From: Burkholderiales bacterium RIFCSPLOWO2_12_FULL_61_40
GTDB taxonomy: Bacteria; Pseudomonadota; Gammaproteobacteria; Burkholderiales; Burkholderiaceae_C
Assembly: GCA_001770935.1 (NCBI GenBank)
Contig: MESI01000001.1
Span: 20,875 to 84,874 of the forward strand
Direction of reading: 5' to 3'
DNA: 64,000 nucleotides
Shown here: positions 41,001 through 50,171 of the stretch, piece after piece
How positions within the stretch are numbered: position 1 is the first letter of the stretch
Layout: every line of letters begins with the position of its first letter
Notes under the pieces: generated by a model
Database searches by the model: none
What the model was told of the DNA's origin: nothing
Seen by the model: the letters and a program-made list of their open reading frames with translations, nothing else
Position numbers and translations under genes: made by a program

Positions 41001-41558
41001 GTCGCTCAAGCGGTTTTCCGTTTCCCGGCGTCGCTCTTTGTATTTGGAAACACCGGCCGCCTCTTCCAGAAACAGGCGCAACTCTTCAGGTTTGGATTCG
41101 ATGATGCGGCTGATCGTGCCTTGCCCAATGATCGCGTAGGCACGCGGCCCCAGGCCCGTGCCCAAAAACACGTCCTGCACATCGCGGCGGCGCACCGGTT
41201 GGTTGTTTAAAAAATAACTGGAAGTACCGTCGCGGGTCAGCACCCGGCGCACCGCAATTTCACCAAACTGCCCCCATTGCCCGCCCGCCCGGTGGTCGGA
41301 GTTGTCAAACACCAGCTCCACGCTGGAGCGGCTGGCAGGCTTGCGGGTGGTGGTGCCATTGAAAATGACATCCTGCATGGACTCGCCGCGCAGTTCACTG
41401 GCCTTGCTTTCTCCCAAAACCCAACGTACGGCGTCCATGATGTTGGACTTGCCGCAGCCATTGGGCCCCACCACGCCGATCAACTGCCCCGGCAACAGGA
41501 AGTTGGTAGGCTCGGCAAACGACTTGAACCCGGATAACTTGATGGAATTGAGACGCAC
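38043..41558 (-). CDS. smc: Chromosome segregation protein SMC
   Basis: 1171 residues. The N-terminal ATPase half has GPNGCGKSN (31-39); two long coiled coils flank a hinge (about 500-660, with WLQGCYTASSFEDALAQRDK); the C-terminal half has signature LSGGEKALTA and Walker B FCLLDEVDAPLDD. It forms the condensin that organises and segregates the chromosome. The start is a GTG at 41558 giving MRLNSIKLSGFKSF, the standard SMC N-terminus. zipA begins 18 bases after its stop. ScpA/ScpB partners are not in the window. Confidence 0.96.
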   Translation of the reverse strand: MRLNSIKLSGFKSFAEPTNFLLPGQLIGVVGPNGCGKSNIMDAVRWVLGESKASELRGESMQDVIFNGTTTRKPASRSSVELVFDNSDHRAGGQWGQFGEIAVRRVLTRDGTSSYFLNNQPVRRRDVQDVFLGTGLGPRAYAIIGQGTISRIIESKPEELRLFLEEAAGVSKYKERRRETENRLSDTRENLTRVEDILRELNTNLEKLEKQAEVAQKYNALQADVTRKQHQQWFLKRADALADQSRVRADAQGAVNALESRMADLRSIEADLETVRQAHYAAGDQVNQAQGLLYEASTDVGRLEAEIRFVVEGRQRVEQRLVTLKEQIGQWATRKDDALAEVERLAELAMLGEEQTELLAAQVEEQAQQLPDLEDALNAAQSAANDQRGGVMQVQQQIQVLAAEQRSIEEQSRQLSTRRERLSADRNALAAPDEDRLLHLQQQLEDLQEAAQVADARLQDLQESVPQLDESRRLRQHAVNTESARKADLSARLEALKALQDKVKTDGKLRPWLAKHGLDGLQGLWSRIHIEQGWENALEGALRERLGALEVSRLEMVRAFANDVPPAKLAFYSTPSASVPESASGLPRLADLLRINDAGQKAVLVDWLQGCYTASSFEDALAQRDKLRHGECIYVKSGHVVTAHSVSFYAQDSEQAGLLARAQEIENLEKELRAQSLIADESRTALVRAEAAYAESAQRLVGVRREAAEAQNRSHELQVETLRLSQIAEQTRARGAQIASDMAEVVAQLDDLQERRATAEARFEELDMLLAESQERHAELDEHVIGAQRVLAQCREQQRSLERQAQEATFAQRSLQARNAELARAIDTASQQTQSILAEEQRARDELARLTDAAAQAGLQNALALKLDREQALGAKRSEYDDLTAKLRSSDERRMQLERELDPLRQRITEFQLKEQAARLGFEQFEAQLVDAQADLEAIAQSIQDGNVRLLGMQSEIDRIHRDIAALGAVNLAALDELAVARERKQFLDSQNSDLTMAMNTLEDAIRKIDAETRELLSGTFNQVNDHFGRMFPELFGGGNARLVITGDEILDSGVQVIAQPPGKKNQTIHLLSGGEKALTAIALVFAIFQLNPAPFCLLDEVDAPLDDANTERYAKLVSSMSKETQFLFISHNKIAMEMAEQLIGVTMQEQGVSRIVAVDMESAVRLAELA

Positions 41559-41699
41559 AGATGGAGGTGACTTAGAACTTCAGCGGTTGATTTCATTGCT
41601 TTTTGGCCCAAACCAGCAATGAACCCAGACCTTCGATGATACCGTGTGCCACCCGTGCAAGCTCGGTGCCAAGCCCGTACGGTCACCTCTCAAGCACTG

Positions 41700-42083
41700 C
41701 TAACGCAAAGCGTTCTCAATTTTCGTCGCAAGTGCACTCAACGCAGGTGGCTTGACAATGTAGCCTGACACGCCCAAAGGCATGGCCTCACCCACCGTGG
41801 CCATGCTGGAGTCTGCACTCAGAAAAATGACTTTGGTGTTGCTCAGCTGGTTATTGGGCAAAGCGCGCAGTTGACGAACAAATTCAAGCCCCCCCACGGG
41901 TTGCATGTGAATGTCCGTCAATATCAGGTCCGGCTTGAGTTTGATGACTTCACGCAATGCGCTTGCACCATCCTCAAACGCATACAAGTCAAGTATCCCC
42001 AAACGCCGCAGGCTGTTCAGGATAAACATGCGCATGATGTTTTCATCATCGACCACCACCACGCGCGCTGATTTGATGTCCAT
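41700..42083 (-). CDS. Single-domain response regulator
   Basis: 127-residue receiver domain without an output domain. Acidic pocket Asp12/Asp13, phospho-acceptor Asp57 in LILTDIHM and conserved Lys111 in YIVKPP are intact, so it can be phosphorylated. The upstream co-oriented gene, 56 bases away, encodes a lone histidine phosphotransfer protein, so the two probably form part of a phosphorelay whose kinase lies elsewhere. Target processes (motility, c-di-GMP) cannot be told from sequence. Confidence 0.9.
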   Translation of the reverse strand: MDIKSARVVVVDDENIMRMFILNSLRRLGILDLYAFEDGASALREVIKLKPDLILTDIHMQPVGGLEFVRQLRALPNNQLSNTKVIFLSADSSMATVGEAMPLGVSGYIVKPPALSALATKIENALR

Positions 42084-42139
42084 TTCAAGACTCCGTTACG
42101 AAACACGTGATGGTGCTGCCACTGGTGCGCTGACGTATA

Positions 42140-42502
42140 TCACCCCAGGTGCGCATCGATTTCGGTCTGCAATTGCACCAGCTTCGGGCTCAACAGCGCA
42201 TAGGCGGTCTCCACTTCGGCAGCGCTGCCAGATTTGCTGAGCTGCTCCACCTGCGCAACGTGGTCGCACAGCGCATCCACACAAAAAATAGGAATGAATC
42301 CTTTGAGCGAATGCAGCAATCGATTGGCGGCGCTGACGTCATGCGCCGCCAAACACTGGAAAATTTGGGGAATATCGCGGTCCAGCGCGGTCTGCAGCAT
42401 ATCCAGCATTTCATGCAATGCCGTCGAATCCCCTATCTGCTCCAGGGCGCGCGCAGGGTCCAAATAGATAGGCGCATGGCCAGGCGAGTAATCGGTCGGC
42501 AT
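42140..42502 (-). CDS. Histidine phosphotransfer (Hpt) domain protein
   Basis: 120-residue all-helical protein with the Hpt motif LLHSLKGFI; His64 is the likely phosphorylated residue. A strong AAAGGAG ribosome site lies 7 bases before the ATG at 42502. Hpt proteins shuttle phosphate between a hybrid kinase and a response regulator. It precedes the single-domain regulator at 41700-42083 on the same strand and is divergent from dapC. No hybrid kinase is in the window. Confidence 0.88.
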   Translation of the reverse strand: MPTDYSPGHAPIYLDPARALEQIGDSTALHEMLDMLQTALDRDIPQIFQCLAAHDVSAANRLLHSLKGFIPIFCVDALCDHVAQVEQLSKSGSAAEVETAYALLSPKLVQLQTEIDAHLG

Positions 42503-42575
42503 TGTTAGCTCCTTTGGAGTCTAGGAATGGAGAGGGTCGCAAATATGCGTTGCCACACAGTTTAACGGTCACTCG

Positions 42576-42583
42576 GGGATAAT
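42576..42583 (+). promoter_or_regulatory. Candidate -10 box directly before dapC (GGGATAAT)
   Basis: GATAAT at 42578-42583 ends 8 bases before the dapC ATG; no ribosome site lies between. The same box occurs before rlhA and map at 6-7 bases. Confidence 0.45.
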
Positions 42584-42591
42584 CGCTGCCC

Positions 42592-43809
42592 ATGAATCCG
42601 AATTTGTCACGTTTGCAGGCCTATCCGTTTGAACGCCTGCGCCAATTGTTTGCGTCCGTTACTCCCAACCCCGCCTATCGCCCCATCAGTCTGGGCATTG
42701 GCGAGCCCCGCCACCCTGCGCCCCAACTCATCAAACAGGCCTATTGCGATGCCATCATGGGCACGGGCGGTGGCCTGAGTGTGTATCCGGCCACGGCAGG
42801 CGACATCAGTTTGCGCAAGTCCATTGCGCAATGGCTGCAGCGCCGCTACGGTCTGGCCGTAGATATGGCCACACAAATTTTGCCGGTGAACGGTTCGCGC
42901 GAAGCCCTGTTTGCATTTGCCCAGACCGTGGTCAACCCTGCCAAGCTGGGTCCTGCGGGCGAGCGCCCCCTGGTGGTTTGCCCCAACCCGTTTTACCAAA
43001 TCTACGAAGGTGCCGCGCTGCTGTGCGGCGCTGAACCCTATTTTGTGCCCTCAGATCCGCAACGCAACTTTGCCCAGGACTGGGACAGCGTGCCACCCGA
43101 AGTCTGGGCACGCACGCAACTGCTGTTTGTCTGCTCGCCGGGCAATCCGGCCGGCGCCGTGATGCCCCTGGACGAGTGGAAGAAGCTGTTTGATTTGAGC
43201 GACCGTTATGGTTTTGTGATCGCGTCCGACGAGTGCTACAGCGAGATTTACTTCCGCGATGAACCTCCACTGGGTGGCTTGGAAGCCGCAGCATACTTGG
43301 GGCGCCCGGACTTCAAGAACCTCTTGATCTTTACCAGCCTGTCCAAGCGCAGCAACGTTCCCGGCATGCGCAGTGGCTTTTGCGCCGGAGACGCTGCTTT
43401 GGTCAAGCAATTTTTGCTCTACCGCACCTACCACGGCAGTGCCATGAGCCCGGTGGTGCAAGCCGCCAGCATCGCCGCTTGGGACGACGAGCAGCATGTG
43501 GTGGACAACCGCGCCCAGTACCGCGAGAAGTTCGCGCAGGTCACGCCTCTTTTGGCCAAGGCCCTGGACGTGGCCCTCCCCGACGCCGGCTTTTATTTGT
43601 GGGCTCGTGTCGACGGTTCGGACACCGACTTCGCGCGCGATTTGCTGGCTCTTTACAATGTGACCGTTTTACCCGGTAGCTACCTGGCCCGAGAGGCACA
43701 GGGCAGCAACCCCGGAGCCCACCGCATCCGCATGGCCCTGGTCGCAGAAACCTCCGAATGTGTGGAAGCCGCCCAGCGCATTGTTCAGTTTGTGCAATCC
43801 CGAGTTTAG
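42592..43809 (+). CDS. dapC: Succinyldiaminopimelate transaminase DapC
   Basis: 405 residues of the fold-type I PLP aminotransferases. The PLP lysine is Lys252 in FTSLSKRSNVPGMRSGF, with SDECYSEIY (212-220) supplying the cofactor aspartate and CSPGNPAGAV (181-190) the conserved Asn-Pro. It converts N-succinyl-2-amino-6-oxopimelate to N-succinyl-LL-diaminopimelate for lysine and peptidoglycan. It leads the plus-strand group dapC-dapD-pilU-dapE-prmB, with dapD 18 bases downstream. The context makes DapC the clear choice over other class I aminotransferases. Confidence 0.94.
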   Translation: MNPNLSRLQAYPFERLRQLFASVTPNPAYRPISLGIGEPRHPAPQLIKQAYCDAIMGTGGGLSVYPATAGDISLRKSIAQWLQRRYGLAVDMATQILPVNGSREALFAFAQTVVNPAKLGPAGERPLVVCPNPFYQIYEGAALLCGAEPYFVPSDPQRNFAQDWDSVPPEVWARTQLLFVCSPGNPAGAVMPLDEWKKLFDLSDRYGFVIASDECYSEIYFRDEPPLGGLEAAAYLGRPDFKNLLIFTSLSKRSNVPGMRSGFCAGDAALVKQFLLYRTYHGSAMSPVVQAASIAAWDDEQHVVDNRAQYREKFAQVTPLLAKALDVALPDAGFYLWARVDGSDTDFARDLLALYNVTVLPGSYLAREAQGSNPGAHRIRMALVAETSECVEAAQRIVQFVQSRV

Positions 43810-43827
43810 AAACCAGAGAAATTATTC

Positions 43828-44652
43828 ATGAGCCAACAACTTCAACAAATCATCGATTGCGCGTGGGAAGACCGCGCCAATATTTCTGTCAAATCGGCCT
43901 CCAAAGAAGTCTCCGACGCGGTGGAACATGTGATCTCCCAGCTGAACTCGGGCCATTTGCGTGTCGCCACCCGTGAAAGCGTGGGCCAATGGACCACCCA
44001 CCAGTGGATCAAGAAGGCTGTTTTGTTGAGTTTCCGCCTCAAGGACAATGAAATCATGAAGGCCGGCGATTTGGGCTTTTACGACAAGGTCCCCACCAAG
44101 TTTGCCCACCTGGACGACGAGGCCATGAAGGCCACCGGTGTGCGTGTAGTGCCGCCCGCCGTGGCGCGCCGTGGCAGCTTCCTGGCAAAAGGCGTCATCC
44201 TGATGCCCTCCTACGTCAATATTGGCGCCTATGTGGATGAAGGCACCATGGTGGACACCTGGGCCACGGTGGGCTCCTGCGCGCAAATCGGCAAGAACGT
44301 GCACTTGAGCGGCGGCGTGGGCATTGGCGGTGTGCTGGAACCCATGCAGGCCGGCCCCACCATCATCGAAGACAACTGCTTTGTGGGTGCCCGCTCGGAA
44401 GTGGTTGAAGGCGTCATTGTGGAAGAAAATTCGGTCATCTCGATGGGTGTGTACATCGGTCAAAGCACCCCCATTTACGATCGCGCTACGGATACCGTCA
44501 GCTACGGCCGCATTCCCTCGGGTTCGGTGGTCATCAGCGGCAGCCTGCCCAAGGGCGACGGCAAATACAGCCTGTACGCCGCCATCATTGTGAAACGCGT
44601 CGACGCGCAGACACGGGCCAAAACTTCGCTCAACGATTTGTTGCGCGATTGA
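43828..44652 (+). CDS. dapD: Tetrahydrodipicolinate N-succinyltransferase DapD
   Basis: 274 residues, the standard length. An N-terminal helical domain is followed by a left-handed beta-helix of hexapeptide repeats (about 105-235), such as [20 protein letters not shown] and [20 protein letters not shown]. It transfers succinyl from succinyl-CoA to tetrahydrodipicolinate, the step before DapC. It lies 18 bases after dapC and 29 bases before pilU, and is almost surely co-transcribed with both. Confidence 0.96.
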   Translation: MSQQLQQIIDCAWEDRANISVKSASKEVSDAVEHVISQLNSGHLRVATRESVGQWTTHQWIKKAVLLSFRLKDNEIMKAGDLGFYDKVPTKFAHLDDEAMKATGVRVVPPAVARRGSFLAKGVILMPSYVNIGAYVDEGTMVDTWATVGSCAQIGKNVHLSGGVGIGGVLEPMQAGPTIIEDNCFVGARSEVVEGVIVEENSVISMGVYIGQSTPIYDRATDTVSYGRIPSGSVVISGSLPKGDGKYSLYAAIIVKRVDAQTRAKTSLNDLLRD

Positions 44653-44681
44653 GCTGTTTGACTCCCCCCAAAGGCTGAACT

Positions 44682-45842
44682 ATGGCAACGACCAGTGCAC
44701 CCGGGACCATGGAGCGGATTCTTCGGCTCATGGGCGAGAAGAAAGCGTCCGACGTTTATCTTTCGGCGCACTCCCCCGCGCTGATCAAGATCAATGGCCA
44801 GTGTGTACCGATCAACAGCCAGGCACTGCCGGTAGACGCCCCCAAAAACCTCCTGGCCGAAATCCTGCCACCCGAGCGCATTGACGAGTTGGAACGCGAA
44901 GGCGAACTCAATATGGGCTTCGGACTGGCGGGTGTGGGGCGTTTCCGGATCAGCGGCCTGCGCCAGCGCGGCTCCCTGGCGGCGGTAATTCGCTTCATTG
45001 CAGTCGATGTGCCGTCTTTGTCCAGCCTTTCGCTGCCCATGGTTTTGAGCGATCTCATCATGGAAAAACGTGGCTTGATCCTGATGGTGGGCGCCACCGG
45101 TGCCGGCAAGAGCACCACCCTGGCCTCCATGCTGGATTACCGCAACGACAACGCTTCGGGTCACATTCTGACCATTGAAGACCCGGTTGAGTTTTTGTTC
45201 AAAAACAAAAAATCGGTGGTCAACCAGCGCGAAGTGGGGTCGGATACGGCGTCGCTGCAAGTTGCGCTGAAAAATGCCTTGCGCCAAGCCCCCGACGTCA
45301 TCATGATTGGTGAAATTCGGGACCGGGAGACCATGTCCTCCGCATTGGCCTACGCCCAATCAGGGCATTTGTGCCTGGCAACCATGCATGCCAACAACAG
45401 CTACCAGGCCCTCAACCGCATCCTGAGCTTCTACCCCGTAGAGGTGCGCCAAACCATGCTGGGTGACCTGGCAGCCGCTCTGAAATCCATCGTATCCCAA
45501 CGGTTGCTGCGCACCACCACGGGCGCCAGAACACCTGCGGTAGAGGTCTTGCTCAACACCAAGCTGATTTCAGAGTTGATTGAAAAAGGCGATTTTTCCG
45601 GCGTCAAAGAAGCCATGGAAAAAGCCATGGCGGAAGGCTCGCAGTCGTTTGAACACGACATTGCGCGCCTGATTTCCGACGGCATCGTCGACCGCAAAGA
45701 AGGCTTGGCCCATGCGGACTCGCCCACCAACCTGATGTGGCGCCTGCAGAACGACTTCACGAAAGCAGCGCAAGCGGTGGCTGCCCCCGAAGAGGATGAA
45801 GGCGCCTCCTTCACCGAAATCACCCTGGACGTGAAACATTGA
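44682..45842 (+). CDS. pilU: Type IV pilus retraction ATPase PilU (PilT family)
   Basis: 386-residue secretion ATPase of the PilT/PilU family. It has Walker [10 protein letters not shown] (137-145), the Asp box [11 protein letters not shown], Walker [13 protein letters not shown] and the His box [12 protein letters not shown]. The C-terminal extension (about 345-386, [20 protein letters not shown]) and overall length favour PilU, the accessory retraction motor, over PilT. An AAAGG site lies upstream of the ATG. The gene sits within the diaminopimelate operon, and its stop overlaps the dapE start by one base. Other pilus genes are not in the window. Confidence 0.9.
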   Translation: MATTSAPGTMERILRLMGEKKASDVYLSAHSPALIKINGQCVPINSQALPVDAPKNLLAEILPPERIDELEREGELNMGFGLAGVGRFRISGLRQRGSLAAVIRFIAVDVPSLSSLSLPMVLSDLIMEKRGLILMVGATGAGKSTTLASMLDYRNDNASGHILTIEDPVEFLFKNKKSVVNQREVGSDTASLQVALKNALRQAPDVIMIGEIRDRETMSSALAYAQSGHLCLATMHANNSYQALNRILSFYPVEVRQTMLGDLAAALKSIVSQRLLRTTTGARTPAVEVLLNTKLISELIEKGDFSGVKEAMEKAMAEGSQSFEHDIARLISDGIVDRKEGLAHADSPTNLMWRLQNDFTKAAQAVAAPEEDEGASFTEITLDVKH

Positions 45843-47053
45843 TGTCAAGTACCCTGCGCCTTGCTGAGCAACTCATTGCGCGCCCCTCCGTTACCCCTAC
45901 AGACTGCGGTTGCCAAGACCTGATCGCCCAGCGCTTGGGCGCTTTGGGTTTTGTCTGCGAAACCATCACCAGCGGTCCGGCCGACTGCGCCGTGACCAAT
46001 TTATGGGCAAAACGGGCTGCAGCCCCCGTAAACAATGCGCAAGAAGCTATCAATTTGATAGCAAAAGCAGTCTTGCCAAAGACCTTGGTGTTTGCCGGCC
46101 ATACCGATGTGGTTCCCACCGGGCCGCTGAACCAATGGGACAGCGCCCCGTTTACGCCCAACCACCGGGATGGCAAGCTGTACGGGCGGGGTGCCAGCGA
46201 CATGAAAACCTCATTGGCGGCCTTTGTGGTGGCCATCGAGGAGTTCATTGCGGCCAACCCCGATCCCCGCTTGAACATTGCCCTGCTGCTGACCAGCGAC
46301 GAAGAAGGCCCTGCTGTGGATGGCACGGTGGTGGTCTGCAATGCACTGAAAGCGCGCGGAGAAGCCATCGACTACTGCATCGTGGGTGAGCCCACTTCGG
46401 TGGAGCGCACCGGTGACATGATCAAAAATGGGCGGCGCGGATCCATGAGCGGCAAGCTCAATATCAAGGGTGTGCAAGGCCATATCGCCTACCCGCATCT
46501 GGCCAAAAATCCGATCCATCTGGTGGCCCCTGCACTGGCCGAGCTGGTGTCCATGCAGTGGGACCAAGGGAACGCGTTTTTTCAACCCACCACCTGGCAG
46601 ATCAGCAATATCCATGGCGGAACCGGCGCCAGCAATGTGATCCCGGGCAGTGTGGTGATTGATTTCAATTTCCGCTTTTCCACGGAATCCACGCCTGAAT
46701 CATTGCAAAAACGCCTGGCCCATGTGCTGGAAAAACATGAACTGGAGTACGACCTGACCTGGACGGTCGGCGGCCTGCCTTTTCTGACGACGCCAGGCCC
46801 CCTGGTGGAGGCGATGCGCCAGGCCATTGCGGCCGAAACCGGGCTCCAGACCCAGCTCTCGACCACTGGCGGCACCAGCGATGCCCGCTTTATCGCCCAG
46901 ATCTGCTCTCAGGTGGTTGAGTTCGGTCCCCCCAATGGGACTATCCACCAAATCAATGAGTATGTGAAGGTGGCCGACATCGAGCCCTTGAAAAACATCT
47001 ACCGGCGCGTCCTGGAAAATCTGGACCAACTGGAATACCTGGCCCTCACATGA
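45842..47053 (+). CDS. dapE: Succinyl-diaminopimelate desuccinylase DapE
   Basis: 403 residues. This di-zinc M20 hydrolase frees LL-diaminopimelate from its succinyl derivative. The metal ligands are His87 and Asp89 in [12 protein letters not shown], Asp120 in GRGASDMKT and the Glu154/Glu155 pair in SDEEGPA. It is longer than E. coli DapE, partly because an in-frame dispersed repeat (46003-46065) adds about 20 residues, [20 protein letters not shown], just before the first metal motif. The ATG overlaps the pilU stop as TGATG, and the prmB start overlaps its own stop (ATGA). Confidence 0.95.
   Translation: MSSTLRLAEQLIARPSVTPTDCGCQDLIAQRLGALGFVCETITSGPADCAVTNLWAKRAAAPVNNAQEAINLIAKAVLPKTLVFAGHTDVVPTGPLNQWDSAPFTPNHRDGKLYGRGASDMKTSLAAFVVAIEEFIAANPDPRLNIALLLTSDEEGPAVDGTVVVCNALKARGEAIDYCIVGEPTSVERTGDMIKNGRRGSMSGKLNIKGVQGHIAYPHLAKNPIHLVAPALAELVSMQWDQGNAFFQPTTWQISNIHGGTGASNVIPGSVVIDFNFRFSTESTPESLQKRLAHVLEKHELEYDLTWTVGGLPFLTTPGPLVEAMRQAIAAETGLQTQLSTTGGTSDARFIAQICSQVVEFGPPNGTIHQINEYVKVADIEPLKNIYRRVLENLDQLEYLALT
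46003..46065 (+). repeat. Intragenic dispersed repeat, copy 6 (in dapE, sense)
   Basis: It reads GGGCAAAACGGGCTGCAGCC, CCCGTAAACAATGCGC, AAGAAGCTATC then AATTT and GATAGCAAAA. The stem pair GCTATC / GATAGC is a third compensated version of the hairpin seen as GCTATT / AATAGC and GCTATG / CATAGC in purL. It is in frame in dapE, in a loop before the conserved FAGHTDV motif. Confidence 0.85.
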
Positions 47054-47949
47054 CACTGATTGAATTGATTGAGTCCGGAGCACGCCAGTTCACGGACGCC
47101 CAGGTTTCGTTTGGCCATGGCACGACCAACGCGTTTGACGAATCCGCCTGGCTGGTGCTATGGTGCCTGGAGCTCCCGCTGGATACACTGCTGGAAGGAC
47201 CAGAATCCAAGGCAAATATGCCTCTAGCCCCCGTAGATACTGCGCGAGCAGCTATACTTTTGGAAGCAAGAGTGACGTCGCGCAAACCTGCGGCGTATCT
47301 GACCCATGAAGCCTGGCTTCAGGGTGTGGCGTTTTATGTGGACGAACGCGTCATCGTGCCGCGCTCCCTGATTGCCGAGTTGCTGGTCGACGGCGGCCTG
47401 GACTATTGGCTGCGTGAATCGACCCACACAGTGCTGGATCTGTGCACCGGCAACGGCAGTTTGGCAATTATTGCTGCCATGGTCTACCCGGAGGTCGTGG
47501 TCAGCGCCGCGGACCTCTCCAGCGATGCACTGGCGGTAGCACACATCAACGTCGGTAAACATGGGCTGCAAGACCGCATTGCCTTACTGGAGTCGGACGC
47601 CCTGCAATCGCCCGAACTCGCCGCCAATGGCCCCTACGACCTGATTCTGTGCAACCCGCCCTATGTCAATGCACAAAGCATGGCGGAGCTTCCCCCCGAA
47701 TACTTGGCAGAACCTGCCATGGCATTGGACGGCAATCGGCAAGGCGGTGCGGACGGCATGGATTTTGTCCGCAATCTTTTGCGCGAGGCCCCACAACACA
47801 TGTCCCCAGGCGCCATTTTGGTTCTGGAGATAGGCAACGAACGCCACTACTTTGAAGCCGCGTTTCCCCGTCTGGAAGTGGTCTGGCTGGAAACCAGCGC
47901 TGGTGAAGACCAGGTCTTACTCATCACGCGCGAATCTCTCCTCCGTTAA
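47050..47949 (+). CDS. prmB: Ribosomal protein L3 glutamine N5-methyltransferase PrmB
   Basis: 299 residues. The SAM-binding motif [12 protein letters not shown] is at 129-140 and the catalytic NPPY at 202-205 in [10 protein letters not shown]; the N-terminal helical domain precedes them. PrmB methylates a glutamine of ribosomal protein L3. The conserved [10 protein letters not shown] (103-112) separates it from PrmC. A repeat copy at 47209-47270 is in frame and encodes [20 protein letters not shown] in the N-terminal domain. The start overlaps the dapE stop (ATGA), so it is the last gene of the dap group. Confidence 0.93.
   Translation: MTLIELIESGARQFTDAQVSFGHGTTNAFDESAWLVLWCLELPLDTLLEGPESKANMPLAPVDTARAAILLEARVTSRKPAAYLTHEAWLQGVAFYVDERVIVPRSLIAELLVDGGLDYWLRESTHTVLDLCTGNGSLAIIAAMVYPEVVVSAADLSSDALAVAHINVGKHGLQDRIALLESDALQSPELAANGPYDLILCNPPYVNAQSMAELPPEYLAEPAMALDGNRQGGADGMDFVRNLLREAPQHMSPGAILVLEIGNERHYFEAAFPRLEVVWLETSAGEDQVLLITRESLLR
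47209..47270 (+). repeat. Intragenic dispersed repeat, copy 7 (in prmB, sense)
   Basis: It reads AAGGCAAATATGCCTCTAGC, CCCCGTAGATACTGCGC, GAGCAGCTATAC then TTTTGGAAGCAAG. The CTCTAGCCCCCGT and GCGCRAGCAGCTAT blocks match the purL and dapE copies. The hairpin has partly decayed (GCT / AGC remain). Confidence 0.8.
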
Positions 47950-48068
47950 GGACTGCGCGTATCCATTCCGCATCACTGCGGTCTGTCCCCAAAAAACACC
48001 CTGAACCCGTTGGGGCCCGGGCAAAATTGCTTTGCATTTCTTGGACCGTCCCACAAACCCTTAAAACC

Positions 48069-50027
48069 ATGATTACTCTGAAAAATGTCACCTTGCGCCG
48101 CAGTGCCAAGGTGTTGCTCGACAACGCGTCCGTAACTCTCAATCCCGGGGAAAAAGTAGGCCTGGTGGGACGCAACGGCGCCGGAAAATCATCGCTGTTT
48201 GCCCTGCTCAATGGCTCACTGCACGAGGATGCGGGTGAGTACTACATCCCTACCCAGTGGCGCATGGGCCAGGTCGCCCAGGACATGCCGGAGACCGAAC
48301 AAAGCGCCACCGACTTTGTGGTGGACGGTGACACTGCACTCTTAGCCGCGCAACAGGAAGTCACCGCTTCCGAGGCCACAGAAGACTACGACCGCATGGC
48401 CCACGCCTACATGGCATTGCAAGATGCCGGTGCACACGATGCCCCCGCCCGTGCACAGGCCTTGATTCTGGGTTTAGGTTTTAAAACCACCGAGCTGACC
48501 AATCCCGTCAACAGTTTCTCCGGCGGCTGGCGCATGCGCCTGCAGTTGGCGCGGGCCTTAATGTGCCCGTCAGACCTGTTGCTGCTGGACGAACCCACCA
48601 ACCACCTGGATCTGGATGCCTTGGTGTGGCTGGAGGCCTGGCTCAAAAAATACGAAGGCACCATGGTCGTCATCAGCCATGACCGTGAGTTCCTGGACGC
48701 AGTCACCAACGTCACCCTGCACATTGACGCAGCCAAGCTGGTGCGCTACGGCGGCAATTACAGCAAGTTCGAAGACATGCGCGCGGAGCAAATGGAACTG
48801 CAACAAAACGCATTTGCCAAGCAGCAGGACAAAATTGCCCACTTGCAGAAATTTATTGACCGCTTCAAAGCCAAAGCCAGCAAGGCCAAGCAGGCACAAA
48901 GCCGGGTCAAGGCACTGGACCGCATGCAGAAAATTGCGCCTTTGTTGGCGGATGCAGACTTCAGCTTTGAATTCAAAGAGCCCGCCAACCTGCCCAACCC
49001 GATGTTGTCCATGCAAGGGGCCAGCTTTGGCTACCCGGCCCCCGAAGATGCACCCGAAGGCACGCCACCCACGGTCATTGTGCAAAACGTCAACCGCTCG
49101 GTTCTGGCGGGCCAGCGTATCGGCATTTTGGGTGCCAATGGCCAAGGTAAATCCACCCTGGTCAAGACTGTGGCCCGCGCCCTCAAAGCCACCGGCGGTG
49201 AGATCACCGAAGGCCGGGGTCTGAACATCGGCTACTTTGCCCAACAGGAACTCGACGTGTTGCGTCCGGCCGATACCCCACTGGAGCACATGATTGCACT
49301 GGTCAAAGATCTGACCGCTGCCGGAAAAATTGCCGGGCAAGCCACACGCGAGCAAGATTTGCGCAGCTTTTTAGGCACGTTCAACTTCGGTGGCGACATG
49401 GTCAAGCAGGCCGTAGGGAGCATGAGTGGTGGAGAAAAAGCCCGTTTGGTGCTGTGCATGATCGTGTGGCAGCGCCCCAACCTGCTGCTGCTGGACGAGC
49501 CCACCAACCACCTGGATCTGGCCACACGGGAGGCGCTGAGCATGGCGCTGAATGAGTTTGAAGGCACCGTGATGTTGGTCAGCCATGACCGTGCGTTGTT
49601 GCGAGCCGTCTGTGATGAGTTCTGGATGGTGTCCCGTGGCGGGGTCGCTCCGTTCGACGGCGATTTGGACGACTACCAGCGCTACCTGCTGGACGAGGCC
49701 AAACGCCAAAGGGAGCTGATCAAGGAAGCCCAGGCGCAAGCATCCAAAGCCAAGGCTGTACAAAAAGCAACTGTGCCAGTGCCCACCGCAAAGCAATCCC
49801 CAACGCAGGAAGCCGCACGCCAGTGGAAGAAAGATCTGCAAGCTGTGGAGGCGCGTATGGAAATTTTGAATGGAGAAGGTGCGGCGCTGGAGGCCAAACT
49901 CGCCGCCAATCCGCACGCTTCGGAAATCGCCGACCTGGCAAAACGCCTGAACCATGTCAACGACGAAACCAAAGACCTGGAAGACCGCTGGCTGAAGCTA
50001 TCAGCGCAGTTGGAGGGTGCACTGTAG
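48069..50027 (+). CDS. yheS: ABC-F family ATPase, YheS-like
   Basis: 652 residues with two ABC modules and no membrane segment. Module 1 has GRNGAGKSS, the signature NSFSGGWRMRLQLARA and LLLLDEPTNHLDL; module 2 has GANGQGKST, SMSGGEKARL and again LLLLDEPTNHLDL. A basic linker (about 245-300, with KFIDRFKAKASKAKQAQSRV) and a charged C-terminal tail are present. ABC-F proteins bind the ribosome and help stalled or difficult translation; length and N-terminus match YheS better than EttA or Uup. The start at 48069 gives MITLKNVTLRR; upstream in-frame sequence is not conserved-looking. It stands alone after prmB with a 119-base gap. Confidence 0.9.
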   Translation: MITLKNVTLRRSAKVLLDNASVTLNPGEKVGLVGRNGAGKSSLFALLNGSLHEDAGEYYIPTQWRMGQVAQDMPETEQSATDFVVDGDTALLAAQQEVTASEATEDYDRMAHAYMALQDAGAHDAPARAQALILGLGFKTTELTNPVNSFSGGWRMRLQLARALMCPSDLLLLDEPTNHLDLDALVWLEAWLKKYEGTMVVISHDREFLDAVTNVTLHIDAAKLVRYGGNYSKFEDMRAEQMELQQNAFAKQQDKIAHLQKFIDRFKAKASKAKQAQSRVKALDRMQKIAPLLADADFSFEFKEPANLPNPMLSMQGASFGYPAPEDAPEGTPPTVIVQNVNRSVLAGQRIGILGANGQGKSTLVKTVARALKATGGEITEGRGLNIGYFAQQELDVLRPADTPLEHMIALVKDLTAAGKIAGQATREQDLRSFLGTFNFGGDMVKQAVGSMSGGEKARLVLCMIVWQRPNLLLLDEPTNHLDLATREALSMALNEFEGTVMLVSHDRALLRAVCDEFWMVSRGGVAPFDGDLDDYQRYLLDEAKRQRELIKEAQAQASKAKAVQKATVPVPTAKQSPTQEAARQWKKDLQAVEARMEILNGEGAALEAKLAANPHASEIADLAKRLNHVNDETKDLEDRWLKLSAQLEGAL

Positions 50028-50031
50028 GCAC

Positions 50032-50066
50032 AAAAAAAAGGATCTGACCGCAAGGCCAGATCCTTT
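50032..50066 (-). terminator. Rho-independent terminator after tRNA-Lys(CUU)
   Basis: A 10-bp perfect stem AAAGGATCTG / CAGATCCTTT is followed, on the minus strand, by a run of eight T bases (50032-50039 region). It ends the tRNA transcript and lies just beyond the yheS stop, so it could also slow plus-strand transcription. Confidence 0.85.
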
Positions 50067-50071
50067 ATAAG

Positions 50072-50147
50072 TGGTGGGTCCTGCGTGGCTCGAACACGCG
50101 ACCTACTGATTAAGAGTCAGCTGCTCTACCAACTGAGCTAAGAACCC
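50072..50147 (-). tRNA. tRNA-Lys (anticodon CUU)
   Basis: 76 nt, starting GGGTTCTTAGCTCAG and ending AGGACCCACCA, with encoded CCA. The acceptor stem pairs GGGTTCT with AGGACCC; the anticodon arm is CTGACTCTTAATCAG, giving CTT. The T arm has TTCGAGC. It reads AAG lysine codons. A second tRNA-Lys lies 64 bases upstream, and a terminator follows immediately. Confidence 0.96.
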
Positions 50148-50171
50148 ACTGTATCCATCAATACCTGCAAA

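Noticed and set aside
38181..41210. A 1009-codon open frame on the plus strand opposite smc
   Set aside because: It lies wholly antisense to a clear full-length SMC, is rich in Gln/His/Gly/Arg of the kind produced by GC-biased codon shadows, and matches no domain I recognise.
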